NCBI GenBank assembly: GCA_944372275.1
Contig: CALVYO010000055.1
Coordinates: forward strand, 1-8,196
Direction of reading: 5' to 3'
Length of the DNA stretch: 8,196 nt
Source: an uncultured Bacilli bacterium
GTDB lineage: Bacteria; Bacillota_I; Bacilli_A; RF39; UBA660
Shown: positions 1-5,625 of the stretch, piece after piece
How the letters are laid out: the number at the start of each line of letters is the position of its first letter
Numbering within the stretch: the first letter of the stretch is position 1
The notes under the pieces: model-generated
What the model saw: the letters and a program-made list of their open reading frames with translations, nothing else
What the model was told of the DNA's origin: nothing
The model's database searches: none
Translations under genes and position numbers: made by a program

Positions 1-14
1 CGAGGATTTAATCA
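1..14 (+). rRNA. 23S rRNA, 3' end (partial)
   Basis: The first bases, CGAGGATTTAATC, match the conserved 3' terminus of bacterial 23S rRNA (usual form TCGAGGACTTAACC). A 5S rRNA follows about 66 bases downstream, the normal 23S-5S order. The rest of the 23S gene lies outside the window. The exact 3' end is judged from the conserved motif only and could shift by a few bases. Confidence 0.75.
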
Positions 15-57
15 TTTATTTATTTCTAAATGTGATAAAAACAATTACCATGTTTTC

Positions 58-73
58 AGAGAATTATTTCTCT
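58..73 (+). other. hairpin in the 23S-5S spacer
   Basis: AGAGAA (58-63) can pair with TTCTCT (68-73) around a short loop, just before the 5S. Such spacer stems can serve rRNA processing, but six base pairs in AT-rich DNA is weak evidence and the role is a guess. Nothing else was recognised in the spacer 15-80. Confidence 0.3.
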
Positions 74-80
74 ATATTTG

Positions 81-184
81 ATTGGTAACGATAGCAAAGA
101 GGATACACCTGTTCCCATCTCGAACACAGAAGTTAAGCTCTTTAACGGCGAAGATAGTGTAAGCGAAAATAGCAAGTTGCCAAT
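81..184 (+). rRNA. rrf: 5S ribosomal RNA
   Basis: The sequence carries the bacterial 5S core: CGATAGCAAAGAGG, then CCTGTTCCCATCTCGAACAC and AGAAGTTAAGCTCTTTAACG. Helix I forms between ATTGGTAAC (81-89) and GTTGCCAAT (176-184) with one G-U pair, which sets the ends and gives about 104 nt. This is shorter than the roughly 116 nt of Bacillus. The loss lies in the helix IV region, where GCGAAAATAGCAAG replaces the longer G/C-rich arm. Mollicutes 5S rRNAs have a similar shortened 3' half, so this is the best taxonomic marker in the window. The rRNA-operon terminator follows directly. Confidence 0.95.
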
Positions 185-197
185 TTTTTTTTGCTTT

Positions 198-221
198 AAA
201 GATACTTTTGTATCTTTTTTT
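198..221 (+). terminator. rRNA operon terminator
   Basis: AAAGATAC (198-205) and GTATCTTT (210-217) form an 8-bp stem with a TTTT loop, followed by a T run to 221. It begins 14 bases after the 5S helix, as expected for a Rho-independent terminator of the rRNA operon. Confidence 0.85.
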
Positions 222-282
222 AGTTATTTTAACTTTTCAATATTGATTTTTCTTCATATTTTATCTTGAGAGGAGAATTGAT

Positions 283-1320
283 ATGGAATTAAAAGGAATT
301 GATATATCTGAATGGCAAGGAAAATTGAGTTTATCTGATTTTAAAAAAATAAAAGATGGTGGTATAAACTTTGTTATAATTAGATGTGGATATACAACTT
401 ATAATAAAAGTAAATTGAAATATGTTGACAGATATTTTGAAAATAATTATAAATTATGTAAAGAAATTGGTTTACCAGTTGGTGCTTATTATTATTCTTG
501 TGCAACTAGTATAGATGAAGCCAAATCTGAGGCTAATTTTGTATTATCAATATTAAAAGGTAAGAAATTCGAATATCCAATCGCTATTGACACTGAGGAT
601 AGTCACAATATAAGTAACTCTTCATATGCTCCTACTAGTCAAGCAACTATTGGCAAGACAAAATTAACGCCTATTATTAAAACTTTTTGCGATATATTAG
701 AGTCTAATAAGTATTATGTTTCTATTTATGCCTCTACTTCTTGGTTTAAAGATAAACTAATTTTAAATGATTTAACTAGCTATGATAAATGGATAGCACA
801 ATGGAGTAAAACAGTTAGTTTTAGTGAAAAATATGGGTTATGGCAATATTCTAGTTCAGGTAAAGTTAATGGTATTAGTGGTAATGTTGATATGAATTAT
901 AGTTATAAAGACTATCCTAATATTATGAAAACTAAAGGTTTAAATGGTTATACAAAAGTAGCGGAAAATATTGAATATAAGAAATTAGTTATCAATTATT
1001 TGCATAATGGTACAACTATTGCCCCTTCGATTAATAAAGAATTATTATTAAATACAAGTTACAGTTTTACTAGTCCTAAAATAGTTGGATATATACCTGA
1101 TAAAGATACAGTTACTGGTATTATTACTAAAGATGAGGTTATTAATGTTAATTATACAAAAGAATCTGTAGGTAATTCTAGTGATAATGTTGATTCACCT
1201 AATAATACTGTGGATATTCCTAATGATAATCAAAATACAGATATTGTTAAAGAAAATATTTTTGTTTCAATATTTAAAGCAATAATTAATTTTATTAAAA
1301 AGTTATTTAAAATAGAATGA
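283..1320 (+). CDS. GH25 family lysozyme (N-acetylmuramidase) with MucBP-like domain
   Basis: Residues 3-215 are a glycoside hydrolase 25 domain, which cleaves the MurNAc-GlcNAc bond of peptidoglycan. It shows GIDISEWQG (5-13), the acidic pair D103/E105 in YPIAIDTED, and the closing GH25 signature WQYSSSGKVNGISGNVD (187-203). Residues 233-292 resemble one MucBP repeat (LVINYLHNGTTIAPS ... GYIPDKDTVTG). A polar Asn/Asp-rich linker (295-323) leads to a C-terminal segment (325-345) with alternating bulky hydrophobic and Lys residues, probably an amphipathic helix. The ATG follows GAGAGGAG at good spacing, and GH25 homology begins at residue 3, so no signal peptide is present. Export could be non-classical or holin-dependent as for endolysins, although no holin or phage gene adjoins it. 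The promoter was not clearly identified; only a weak TTTTCA-17-TATTTT pair (234-262) was found. The stop codon lies in the terminator stem. Confidence 0.9.
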   Translation: MELKGIDISEWQGKLSLSDFKKIKDGGINFVIIRCGYTTYNKSKLKYVDRYFENNYKLCKEIGLPVGAYYYSCATSIDEAKSEANFVLSILKGKKFEYPIAIDTEDSHNISNSSYAPTSQATIGKTKLTPIIKTFCDILESNKYYVSIYASTSWFKDKLILNDLTSYDKWIAQWSKTVSFSEKYGLWQYSSSGKVNGISGNVDMNYSYKDYPNIMKTKGLNGYTKVAENIEYKKLVINYLHNGTTIAPSINKELLLNTSYSFTSPKIVGYIPDKDTVTGIITKDEVINVNYTKESVGNSSDNVDSPNNTVDIPNDNQNTDIVKENIFVSIFKAIINFIKKLFKIE

Positions 1321-1337
1321 AAAGCATTCTATTTTTT
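1309..1337 (+). terminator. terminator of the GH25 gene, overlapping its stop codon
   Basis: AAAATAGAATG (1309-1319) pairs perfectly with CATTCTATTTT (1325-1335) around the loop AAAAG, and a T run extends to 1337. The 5' arm encodes the last residues of the GH25 protein and includes most of its TGA stop. An extended -10 for the next gene begins two bases later. Confidence 0.85.
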
Positions 1338-1338
1338 G

Positions 1339-1347
1339 TGATATAAT
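1339..1347 (+). promoter_or_regulatory. extended -10 promoter of rlmD, predicted leaderless
   Basis: TGATATAAT fits the extended -10 consensus TGnTATAAT exactly. With T1347 at position -7, transcription would start at or within a base or two of 1354, the A of the rlmD ATG. No convincing -35 box lies at 17 bases, as is usual for extended -10 promoters. No Shine-Dalgarno exists between this box and the ATG. Confidence 0.65.
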
Positions 1348-1353
1348 ATTATT

Positions 1354-2532
1354 ATGAAAAAGTTAGTAGTTAAAATTGAAAATTTAGATCACTTTGGAAG
1401 AGGTATAGCTAAAGTAAATAATATGCCTATTTTTGTCGAAAATAGTTTGATTGGTGAAGAAGTTGAAATTATTATAACTAAAGAAAAAAAGAACTATATG
1501 GAAGGAATTGTTAGTAAATATTTAAAAGTTAGTCCTTTGCGAGTGGAAAGTAAATGTCCATATTATGACAATTGTGGTGGCTGTGATTTGTTGCATTTAT
1601 CTTATGAAGAACAACTTAAATATAAAGAAAATAAAGTTAAAGAAGTAATTAAAAAATTTAGTGGATTAGAATGTGTTAATAATATTGTAGGTAGTAAGCA
1701 ATTTAATTATCGTAATAAAATAACTTTGCAAGTTAACAAAGATATTGGTTATTTTAAAAAGAAAACTAATGATATTATTAAAATTGATAAATGTTTATTA
1801 GTTGATGATAAAATTAATAAAATAATTGCAGAATTAAAAAATGTAGATGTTAGTAAAATAAATAAAATAGTTATAAGAGTAACTAATTTAGAAAGTATGA
1901 TCGTTTTTTATGGAAATATAACTAATAAAATTAATCTTGATGTTGATACAATAATTGTAAATAATAAAGTTATTAAAGGGAATGGTTATATTAAGGAAAA
2001 TATTAATGATATAAATTTTATTATTTCACCGACTTCATTTTTTCAAGTTAATAATATTGGAATGATTAATATTTATAATAAAGTATTAGAATATGTTGAT
2101 GGTGGAAATGTTTTAGATTTATATTGTGGTACTGGAACAATTAGTATGTATGTTTCTAAAAAGGCTAATAAAGTATTAGGCATCGAATTAAATAAAGAAG
2201 CAGTTAAAGATGCTCAAATTAATAAAAAATTAAATAATATTAACAATATTGATTTTATTAGTGGTGATGTAGGAACTGTTTTATCTAAAAATAATTTTAA
2301 AGCGGATATCGTAATTGTTGATCCACCTAGGGCAGGTTTGGATAGTAATAGTATTAATAATATAATTAAGATAAAACCTAATAAAATTATTTATGTTTCT
2401 TGTGATCCAGTTACTTTAGCAAGAGATTTAAATATATTAAAAGAACATTATGATGTTTTAGAAATTACACCATTTGATATGTTTGGTAATACTTATCACG
2501 TTGAATGTGTTTGCCTGTTAAAACTACGTTAA
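1354..2532 (+). CDS. rlmD: 23S rRNA (uracil-5-)-methyltransferase RlmD/RlmCD (RumA family)
   Basis: This SAM-dependent enzyme makes 5-methyluridine in 23S rRNA: U1939 in E. coli, and both U747 and U1939 for the Bacillus form RlmCD. Sequence alone does not tell these apart. Residues 1-58 form an RNA-binding TRAM domain. C68, C74, C77 and C147 match the 4Fe-4S cluster ligands. SPTSFFQVN (225-233) and the motif I loop DLYCGTGT (255-262) bind SAM, DPPRAG spans 323-328, SCDPVTLARDL (349-359) holds nucleophile C350, and E384 in HVECVCLL is the likely general base. The 392 aa are close to full length for the shorter Bacillota forms. The start is fixed because the TRAM domain begins at Met1, yet no Shine-Dalgarno precedes it. 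No clear terminator follows. Confidence 0.93.
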   Translation: MKKLVVKIENLDHFGRGIAKVNNMPIFVENSLIGEEVEIIITKEKKNYMEGIVSKYLKVSPLRVESKCPYYDNCGGCDLLHLSYEEQLKYKENKVKEVIKKFSGLECVNNIVGSKQFNYRNKITLQVNKDIGYFKKKTNDIIKIDKCLLVDDKINKIIAELKNVDVSKINKIVIRVTNLESMIVFYGNITNKINLDVDTIIVNNKVIKGNGYIKENINDINFIISPTSFFQVNNIGMINIYNKVLEYVDGGNVLDLYCGTGTISMYVSKKANKVLGIELNKEAVKDAQINKKLNNINNIDFISGDVGTVLSKNNFKADIVIVDPPRAGLDSNSINNIIKIKPNKIIYVSCDPVTLARDLNILKEHYDVLEITPFDMFGNTYHVECVCLLKLR

Positions 2533-2534
2533 AA

Positions 2535-2552
2535 AGTTATGATATAATAACT
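2535..2552 (+). promoter_or_regulatory. extended -10 promoter inside an inverted repeat, upstream of the 2602-4722 cluster
   Basis: TGATATAAT at 2540-2548 repeats the exact extended -10 seen before rlmD and would start transcription near 2555, leaving a leader of about 47 nt. The box sits within AGTTAT-GATATA-ATAACT, an inverted repeat with 6-nt arms that could be an operator or a small hairpin, or chance in AT-rich DNA. No good -35 was found. Confidence 0.5.
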
Positions 2553-2601
2553 ATTATTTGGAAATTTATAATAAAAGTATATAAAAAATTGGAGGGTTTA
2601 T

Positions 2602-3003
2602 ATGAACAATAAAAAATTAGAAATTACATATGATGAAGATAAATTAATGGGTTGGTGTTTGGGATATTCACTTGGTACATTTTATAAACGAAGTATAAAA
2701 AATGGGACAATTGAATTGTGGAATTTTGGATATTCACTTTTTGATAAAGAATTTTATTATACTAAAAGTGTACATTTACCAAAAGAAATTAGAGATTATT
2801 TTAATGGTGCAGAGTATAGTGAAATAAATATTGCTAAAATGGAAGAACTTGGTATTTATGATGGTGATAGAGTTGATAAATTAATTGAGATTTATGAAAA
2901 TGCAAAAAAAGGTATTGTTACACAAAAAATTGAAATGGAAATAGAAAAACAAAAAATTTTAGAGTTTCGTAGGACTTTAAAAAAAGGTAAAAATAATAGT
3001 TAG
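2602..3003 (+). CDS. hypothetical protein, 133 aa
   Basis: I do not recognise this protein. It has no signal peptide or membrane segment, so it is probably cytoplasmic. The N-terminal half is rich in aromatic residues and contains two similar stretches, GYSLGTFYKRS (21-31) and FGYSLFDKEFYYTKS (42-56), which share a 12-base identity at DNA level (GGATATTCACTT) and may be a small internal repeat. Residues 90-130 are charged and helix-prone (IEMEIEKQKILEFRRTLKK), possibly a coiled coil. A strong Shine-Dalgarno, GGAGGG at 2591-2596, supports the start. It is the first gene of a same-strand cluster, 40 bases before the deoxyribosyltransferase-like gene. Confidence 0.8.
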   Translation: MNNKKLEITYDEDKLMGWCLGYSLGTFYKRSIKNGTIELWNFGYSLFDKEFYYTKSVHLPKEIRDYFNGAEYSEINIAKMEELGIYDGDRVDKLIEIYENAKKGIVTQKIEMEIEKQKILEFRRTLKKGKNNS

Positions 3004-3043
3004 TTATATATAGTCTATTATAAATTTTAAAGGAGTTAATTAT

Positions 3044-3484
3044 ATGAATAATAAATATGAATTTTTTATAGCAGGTAGAGCAAGAAATAAGGATAATATA
3101 CTTAAAATATGTGATTTATTTGATAAATATAAAATATCTTATTATTGTTTTTTGAAAAATGAAGATAATTGGGGATATGGCAATAAAAACCAAACACCAG
3201 ATGAAAAGCAAAAGGAATTTGAATCGTTAGATTTAAAAAGTGATATTGTTTTAAATTTATTTCAAAAAGATTTGAAAGGAGAAAAAGATTCAAAAAATTT
3301 ATTATTAGTTTTACCAGCAGGAAAAGCCGCACATATAGAATCTGGAATAGCATTTGGATTAGGGAAAAAATGTTATGCTATAGGAGAATATGATGCAACA
3401 GATACTCTTTATAATATTTTTGAAGAAATCTTTATTGATGAAATTGAACTAGAAGAATTTTTAAAAAATTATAATAAATTTTAA
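3044..3484 (+). CDS. nucleoside 2-deoxyribosyltransferase-like protein
   Basis: The N-terminus FFIAGRARN (7-15) is the first strand and loop typical of the nucleoside 2-deoxyribosyltransferase-like fold. Residues 88-109 (LVLPAGKAAHIESGIAFGLGKK) match the family active-site region, in which a Glu is followed by xGxAxxxGK; E99 is the candidate nucleophile. Enzymes of this superfamily exchange or hydrolyse the N-glycosidic bond of (deoxy)nucleosides or nucleotides. The LPAGKAAHIE form resembles uncharacterised Bacillota homologues with LLPGGKGTHIE rather than classical transferases, so the substrate is unknown. At 146 aa the length is normal. The start is supported by AAAGGAG. The GNAT gene follows after 10 bases, implying co-transcription. 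Confidence 0.65.
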   Translation: MNNKYEFFIAGRARNKDNILKICDLFDKYKISYYCFLKNEDNWGYGNKNQTPDEKQKEFESLDLKSDIVLNLFQKDLKGEKDSKNLLLVLPAGKAAHIESGIAFGLGKKCYAIGEYDATDTLYNIFEEIFIDEIELEEFLKNYNKF

Positions 3485-3494
3485 AAGAGGTTTT

Positions 3495-3980
3495 ATGATA
3501 ATAGAAAAAATAAAAAAAGAAGATGCTAAAGAACTTGCTCATAATATAGCAGTTGTTTGGAATACAACTTATAAAGGAATTGTTGACAATGAATTTTTGG
3601 AAATTTTATATTTAAATGAAGATTATTCTGCTAAAAATATTATAAATAAGATAGATAATAACGATAACTATTATGTATTAAAATTAAATAATAAAATTAT
3701 TGGTTGGATTTATTATGATTACATTAGTGATAAATATGAAAACGCTGGTGAAATTTATTCTTTATATGTTCTTAAAGAATATCATAAAAAAGGATATGGT
3801 AAATTATTATTTAATTTTGCTGTAAACGATATGAAAAAAAATAATATAAATAAATTTGTTGTCGGATGTTTAGAAGGTAATCCTTCGAATGAATTTTACA
3901 AATATATGGGTGGAAAATATATTAGTAATAATTTATTTAGAGAAAAATATCTTGAAAATATATATTTATTTATAGTTTAG
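3495..3980 (+). CDS. GNAT family N-acetyltransferase
   Basis: This is a full-length single GNAT domain of 161 aa that would transfer an acetyl group from acetyl-CoA to an amine; the substrate cannot be read from the sequence. The N-terminus has the VWNTTYKGIV pattern (21-30) common in RimI-like GNATs. Motif A spans about 86-110: EIYSLYVLKEYHKKGYGKLL, with the acetyl-CoA loop KKGYGK (98-103). Motif B is GNPSNEFYKYMGG (128-140). The Shine-Dalgarno AAAAGAGG precedes the ATG. Gaps of only 10 bases on each side tie it to the deoxyribosyltransferase-like and membrane-protein genes. Confidence 0.88.
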   Translation: MIIEKIKKEDAKELAHNIAVVWNTTYKGIVDNEFLEILYLNEDYSAKNIINKIDNNDNYYVLKLNNKIIGWIYYDYISDKYENAGEIYSLYVLKEYHKKGYGKLLFNFAVNDMKKNNINKFVVGCLEGNPSNEFYKYMGGKYISNNLFREKYLENIYLFIV

Positions 3981-3990
3981 GAAGTGAATT

Positions 3991-4722
3991 ATGTTTTTTG
4001 CAAAACCAGATATATATCCAGCATGTGGATTATATAATTTAAAACATTTAATATCAATAATAGTATTAATATTTTTGATTATTATTGGTGTTAAAAATAC
4101 TAAAATAAAGAAAAAAGAAGACATTACTAAAATTATTAAAATATTTACTATTATAGTTTGGATACTAGAAATAATAAAAATAATTTTTAATTTATTTATT
4201 GGCAATATTAATAATGTTAATACTTATGTGCCATTATATTATTGCAGTATACTATTGTACGCTGGTATTTTAAGTGGCTTTACTAAAGGAAAATTAAAAA
4301 ATGTAGGTGATATTTTTTTAGCAACAGGGTGTTTATTTGCAGGTATTTGTTTTTTAATATCTCCAGGAACTTCTTTAGGAATATATCCATTATTTCATTT
4401 TATAAGTTTTCAAAGTTTATTTTATCACGCAGTTATGATATATCTAGGAATTATTATTATAAAATATAAATATGTGAAAGTACATATAAGTGATATAAAA
4501 TACTATTCATTCTTAGTTTTTATAATTTGTGCACTAGCATATATAATAAATATTAATTTTAATGGCAATTTAATGTTTATAAATGAAGGATTTCAATTAT
4601 TTTTAATATTTGAAAATGTATTTAAGAATTATTATAGTTTGGTCATGATTATAGGTCAAATGACAATCCCTTTTTTGATAGGATTTTTGATTAATAAGTT
4701 ATTAAATTTGATTTTTTTTTAA
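3991..4722 (+). CDS. YwaF/TMEM164-like multi-pass membrane protein
   Basis: The protein has 243 aa and about seven hydrophobic segments (roughly 17-34, 47-69, 80-96, 106-124, 141-158, 169-189 and 213-240). The PLYYCSI motif (81-87) in the third segment, the following Gly-rich segment ending SPG, and a His in the fifth (FYHAVMIYLG, H146) resemble the bacterial YwaF (TIGR02206) family. That family is related to eukaryotic TMEM164 acyltransferases, where the Cys after Pro-Leu is important. Acyl transfer here is inference and the match was made by eye. The Shine-Dalgarno GGAAGTG adjoins the TAG stop of the GNAT gene. The gene ends in a long T run (4712-4720) read as coding sequence. Confidence 0.5.
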   Translation: MFFAKPDIYPACGLYNLKHLISIIVLIFLIIIGVKNTKIKKKEDITKIIKIFTIIVWILEIIKIIFNLFIGNINNVNTYVPLYYCSILLYAGILSGFTKGKLKNVGDIFLATGCLFAGICFLISPGTSLGIYPLFHFISFQSLFYHAVMIYLGIIIIKYKYVKVHISDIKYYSFLVFIICALAYIININFNGNLMFINEGFQLFLIFENVFKNYYSLVMIIGQMTIPFLIGFLINKLLNLIFF

Positions 4723-4736
4723 TTATATGTTAGAAT
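4708..4736 (+). promoter_or_regulatory. promoter of the kinase-like gene
   Basis: A -35 box TTGATT (4708-4713), a 17-base spacer and the -10 box TAGAAT (4731-4736) preceded by TG at 4728-4729 form a strong SigA-type promoter with an extended -10. It overlaps the end of the preceding membrane-protein gene. Transcription would start near 4743, about 23 bases before the ATG. Confidence 0.75.
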
Positions 4737-4749
4737 AACTTCAATTTCT

Positions 4750-4760
4750 AAAAAGGGGGG
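4750..4760 (+). promoter_or_regulatory. unusual A5G6 Shine-Dalgarno tract
   Basis: AAAAAGGGGGG ends five bases before the ATG at 4766 and supplies the ribosome binding site. A run of six G is striking in such AT-rich DNA and could be prone to slippage. Confidence 0.7.
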
Positions 4761-4765
4761 ATATA

Positions 4766-5512
4766 ATGGCTAAATTTAGTCAATCAAAGCAAGTTATTTT
4801 TAGAAGTGATTTAAGTGTAGTCCCTAATATATATGATTTACCTAAATTAGGTGCTGGTCACGATGGAAGAGTATTTAGATTTAATAATAAAGCATTAAAA
4901 TTATTAAAATATGATATAAGTTTAAGAAAAGAAAAAGATTTGATGACTTTTGCTAAAGCAACTTATTTTTTAGATGAATTAAATTTAAAAAGGATAGTTA
5001 AACCAATTGATATATTATTGGATGAAGAAGGTATATATACAGGATACGCTATGGATTATTTAGATGATGTAACTGATTCTAAGAAGAAAGGAACACCAAT
5101 TTATCGTGAAGTATCAGATTTTAGTTGTGGCGAATTAATAAATTCAATGCATGATTTAATTGTTGATTTTAATGAATTAACTAAAAAAAATGTCTTAGCA
5201 ACAGATATTAATAGAGGTAGTTATATATTTACAACTGATTTTATGCATTTATGTGATATGGATAAATATCAAATAGGTTTAGTAAGAGTAGAAGATTTAA
5301 ATAAAAGTAGGTTAAATTATGTTATTGCAAAATTTTTAGCTATTGTAATGTCAAAAAATTTAGATAAAGAACAGTTAAAAAAATTAAACGAATGGCTAAA
5401 AAAAGTAATTAATTCTAGAAATTTTTTGGAATTATTAGAAAGTGAAATTGGAACTGATTATAGAACACCAATAGGTGAATTTGCAGAATATAAAGTAAAA
5501 AAAATAGTATAA
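4766..5512 (+). CDS. divergent protein-kinase-like protein
   Basis: Kinase-fold features appear in order: a glycine-rich loop LGAGHDGRVF (28-37), a VAIK-type lysine K45 in KALKLLK, a hinge-like strand region IDILLDEEGIYTGYAMDYL (81-99), a catalytic-loop candidate with D147 (LATDINRGSYIF), and a metal-binding Asp D164 (LCDMDKY) where kinases have DFG. The pattern is degenerate: there is no HRD, the Asn expected five residues after D147 is Ser152, and DFG is DMD. It may be an active atypical kinase, a small-molecule kinase or a pseudokinase. There is no membrane segment. At 248 aa it is about one kinase domain with a reduced C-lobe. It is monocistronic, with its own promoter, a G-rich Shine-Dalgarno and a terminator, so it is regulated separately from its neighbours. 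Confidence 0.6.
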   Translation: MAKFSQSKQVIFRSDLSVVPNIYDLPKLGAGHDGRVFRFNNKALKLLKYDISLRKEKDLMTFAKATYFLDELNLKRIVKPIDILLDEEGIYTGYAMDYLDDVTDSKKKGTPIYREVSDFSCGELINSMHDLIVDFNELTKKNVLATDINRGSYIFTTDFMHLCDMDKYQIGLVRVEDLNKSRLNYVIAKFLAIVMSKNLDKEQLKKLNEWLKKVINSRNFLELLESEIGTDYRTPIGEFAEYKVKKIV

Positions 5513-5541
5513 AAATCATTAAAAATTTAATGATTTTTTTT
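5511..5541 (+). terminator. terminator of the kinase-like gene, overlapping its stop codon
   Basis: AAAAATCATTAAA (5511-5523) is complementary to TTTAATGATTTTT (5526-5538), and the T run extends to 5541. The innermost pairs must open to form a loop of about four bases. The stem begins within the TAA stop codon. Confidence 0.8.
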
Positions 5542-5559
5542 GATTCAACTAATGGTTTG

Positions 5560-5588
5560 TTGCATTTATAAAAAATAATACTTATAAT
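5560..5588 (+). promoter_or_regulatory. promoter of the XRE/membrane-protein unit
   Basis: TTGCAT (5560-5565), a 17-base spacer and a perfect TATAAT (5583-5588) make a near-consensus SigA promoter. Transcription would start near 5595, downstream of the ATG at 5593, which rules that ATG out and supports the start at 5608. The leader is about 13 nt. No obvious operator palindrome was seen here. Confidence 0.75.
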
Positions 5589-5595
5589 TTAGATG

Positions 5596-5625
5596 GTAGG
5601 TGAAATAATGGAAAATGAAAATATT
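5596..5625 (+). repeat. imperfect direct repeat, copy 1 (XRE start region)
   Basis: GTAGGTGAAATA (5596-5607) and AATGAAAATATT (5614-5625) recur in the same order at the start of the next gene, where the six bases between the blocks are missing. The copy contains the XRE Shine-Dalgarno and start codon. Confidence 0.6.
5598..5610 (+). promoter_or_regulatory. ribosome binding site deciding the XRE start
   Basis: AGGTGA at 5598-5603 sits at normal spacing before the ATG at 5608, whereas the in-frame ATG at 5593 has no Shine-Dalgarno and lies upstream of the predicted transcription start. Confidence 0.75.

Noticed and set aside
78..269. 63-residue plus-strand open frame over the 5S region
   Set aside because: It lies across the 5S rRNA and its terminator, has no ribosome binding site and is not a plausible gene.
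283..1320. Prophage lysis module
   Set aside because: GH25 enzymes occur in phages, but no holin, tail, integrase or attachment site is visible and the neighbours are an rRNA operon and rlmD.
1318..1353. Possible TGA-as-Trp code (TGA at 1318 and 1339 are in frame with rlmD, which would give a GH25-RlmD fusion)
   Set aside because: TGG encodes Trp throughout, no internal TGA is needed in any gene, and a perfect terminator covers the first TGA. The standard code explains the region.
3102..3353. 83-residue minus-strand open frame
   Set aside because: Antisense shadow of the deoxyribosyltransferase-like gene; no ribosome binding site or recognisable motif.
3966..4205. 79-residue hydrophobic minus-strand open frame
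   Set aside because: Antisense to the YwaF-like membrane protein; its hydrophobicity follows from the AT-rich complementary strand.
4691..4720. Weak hairpin TTAAT/ATTAA followed by a T9 run at the end of the YwaF-like gene
   Set aside because: Five A-T pairs and a gap before the T run make a poor terminator; the run is also coding and overlaps the next promoter. Possible but unsupported.
5593..5607. Upstream ATG at 5593 as the XRE start
   Set aside because: It has no Shine-Dalgarno and lies before the predicted transcription start near 5595; the ATG at 5608 has AGGTGA at good spacing.
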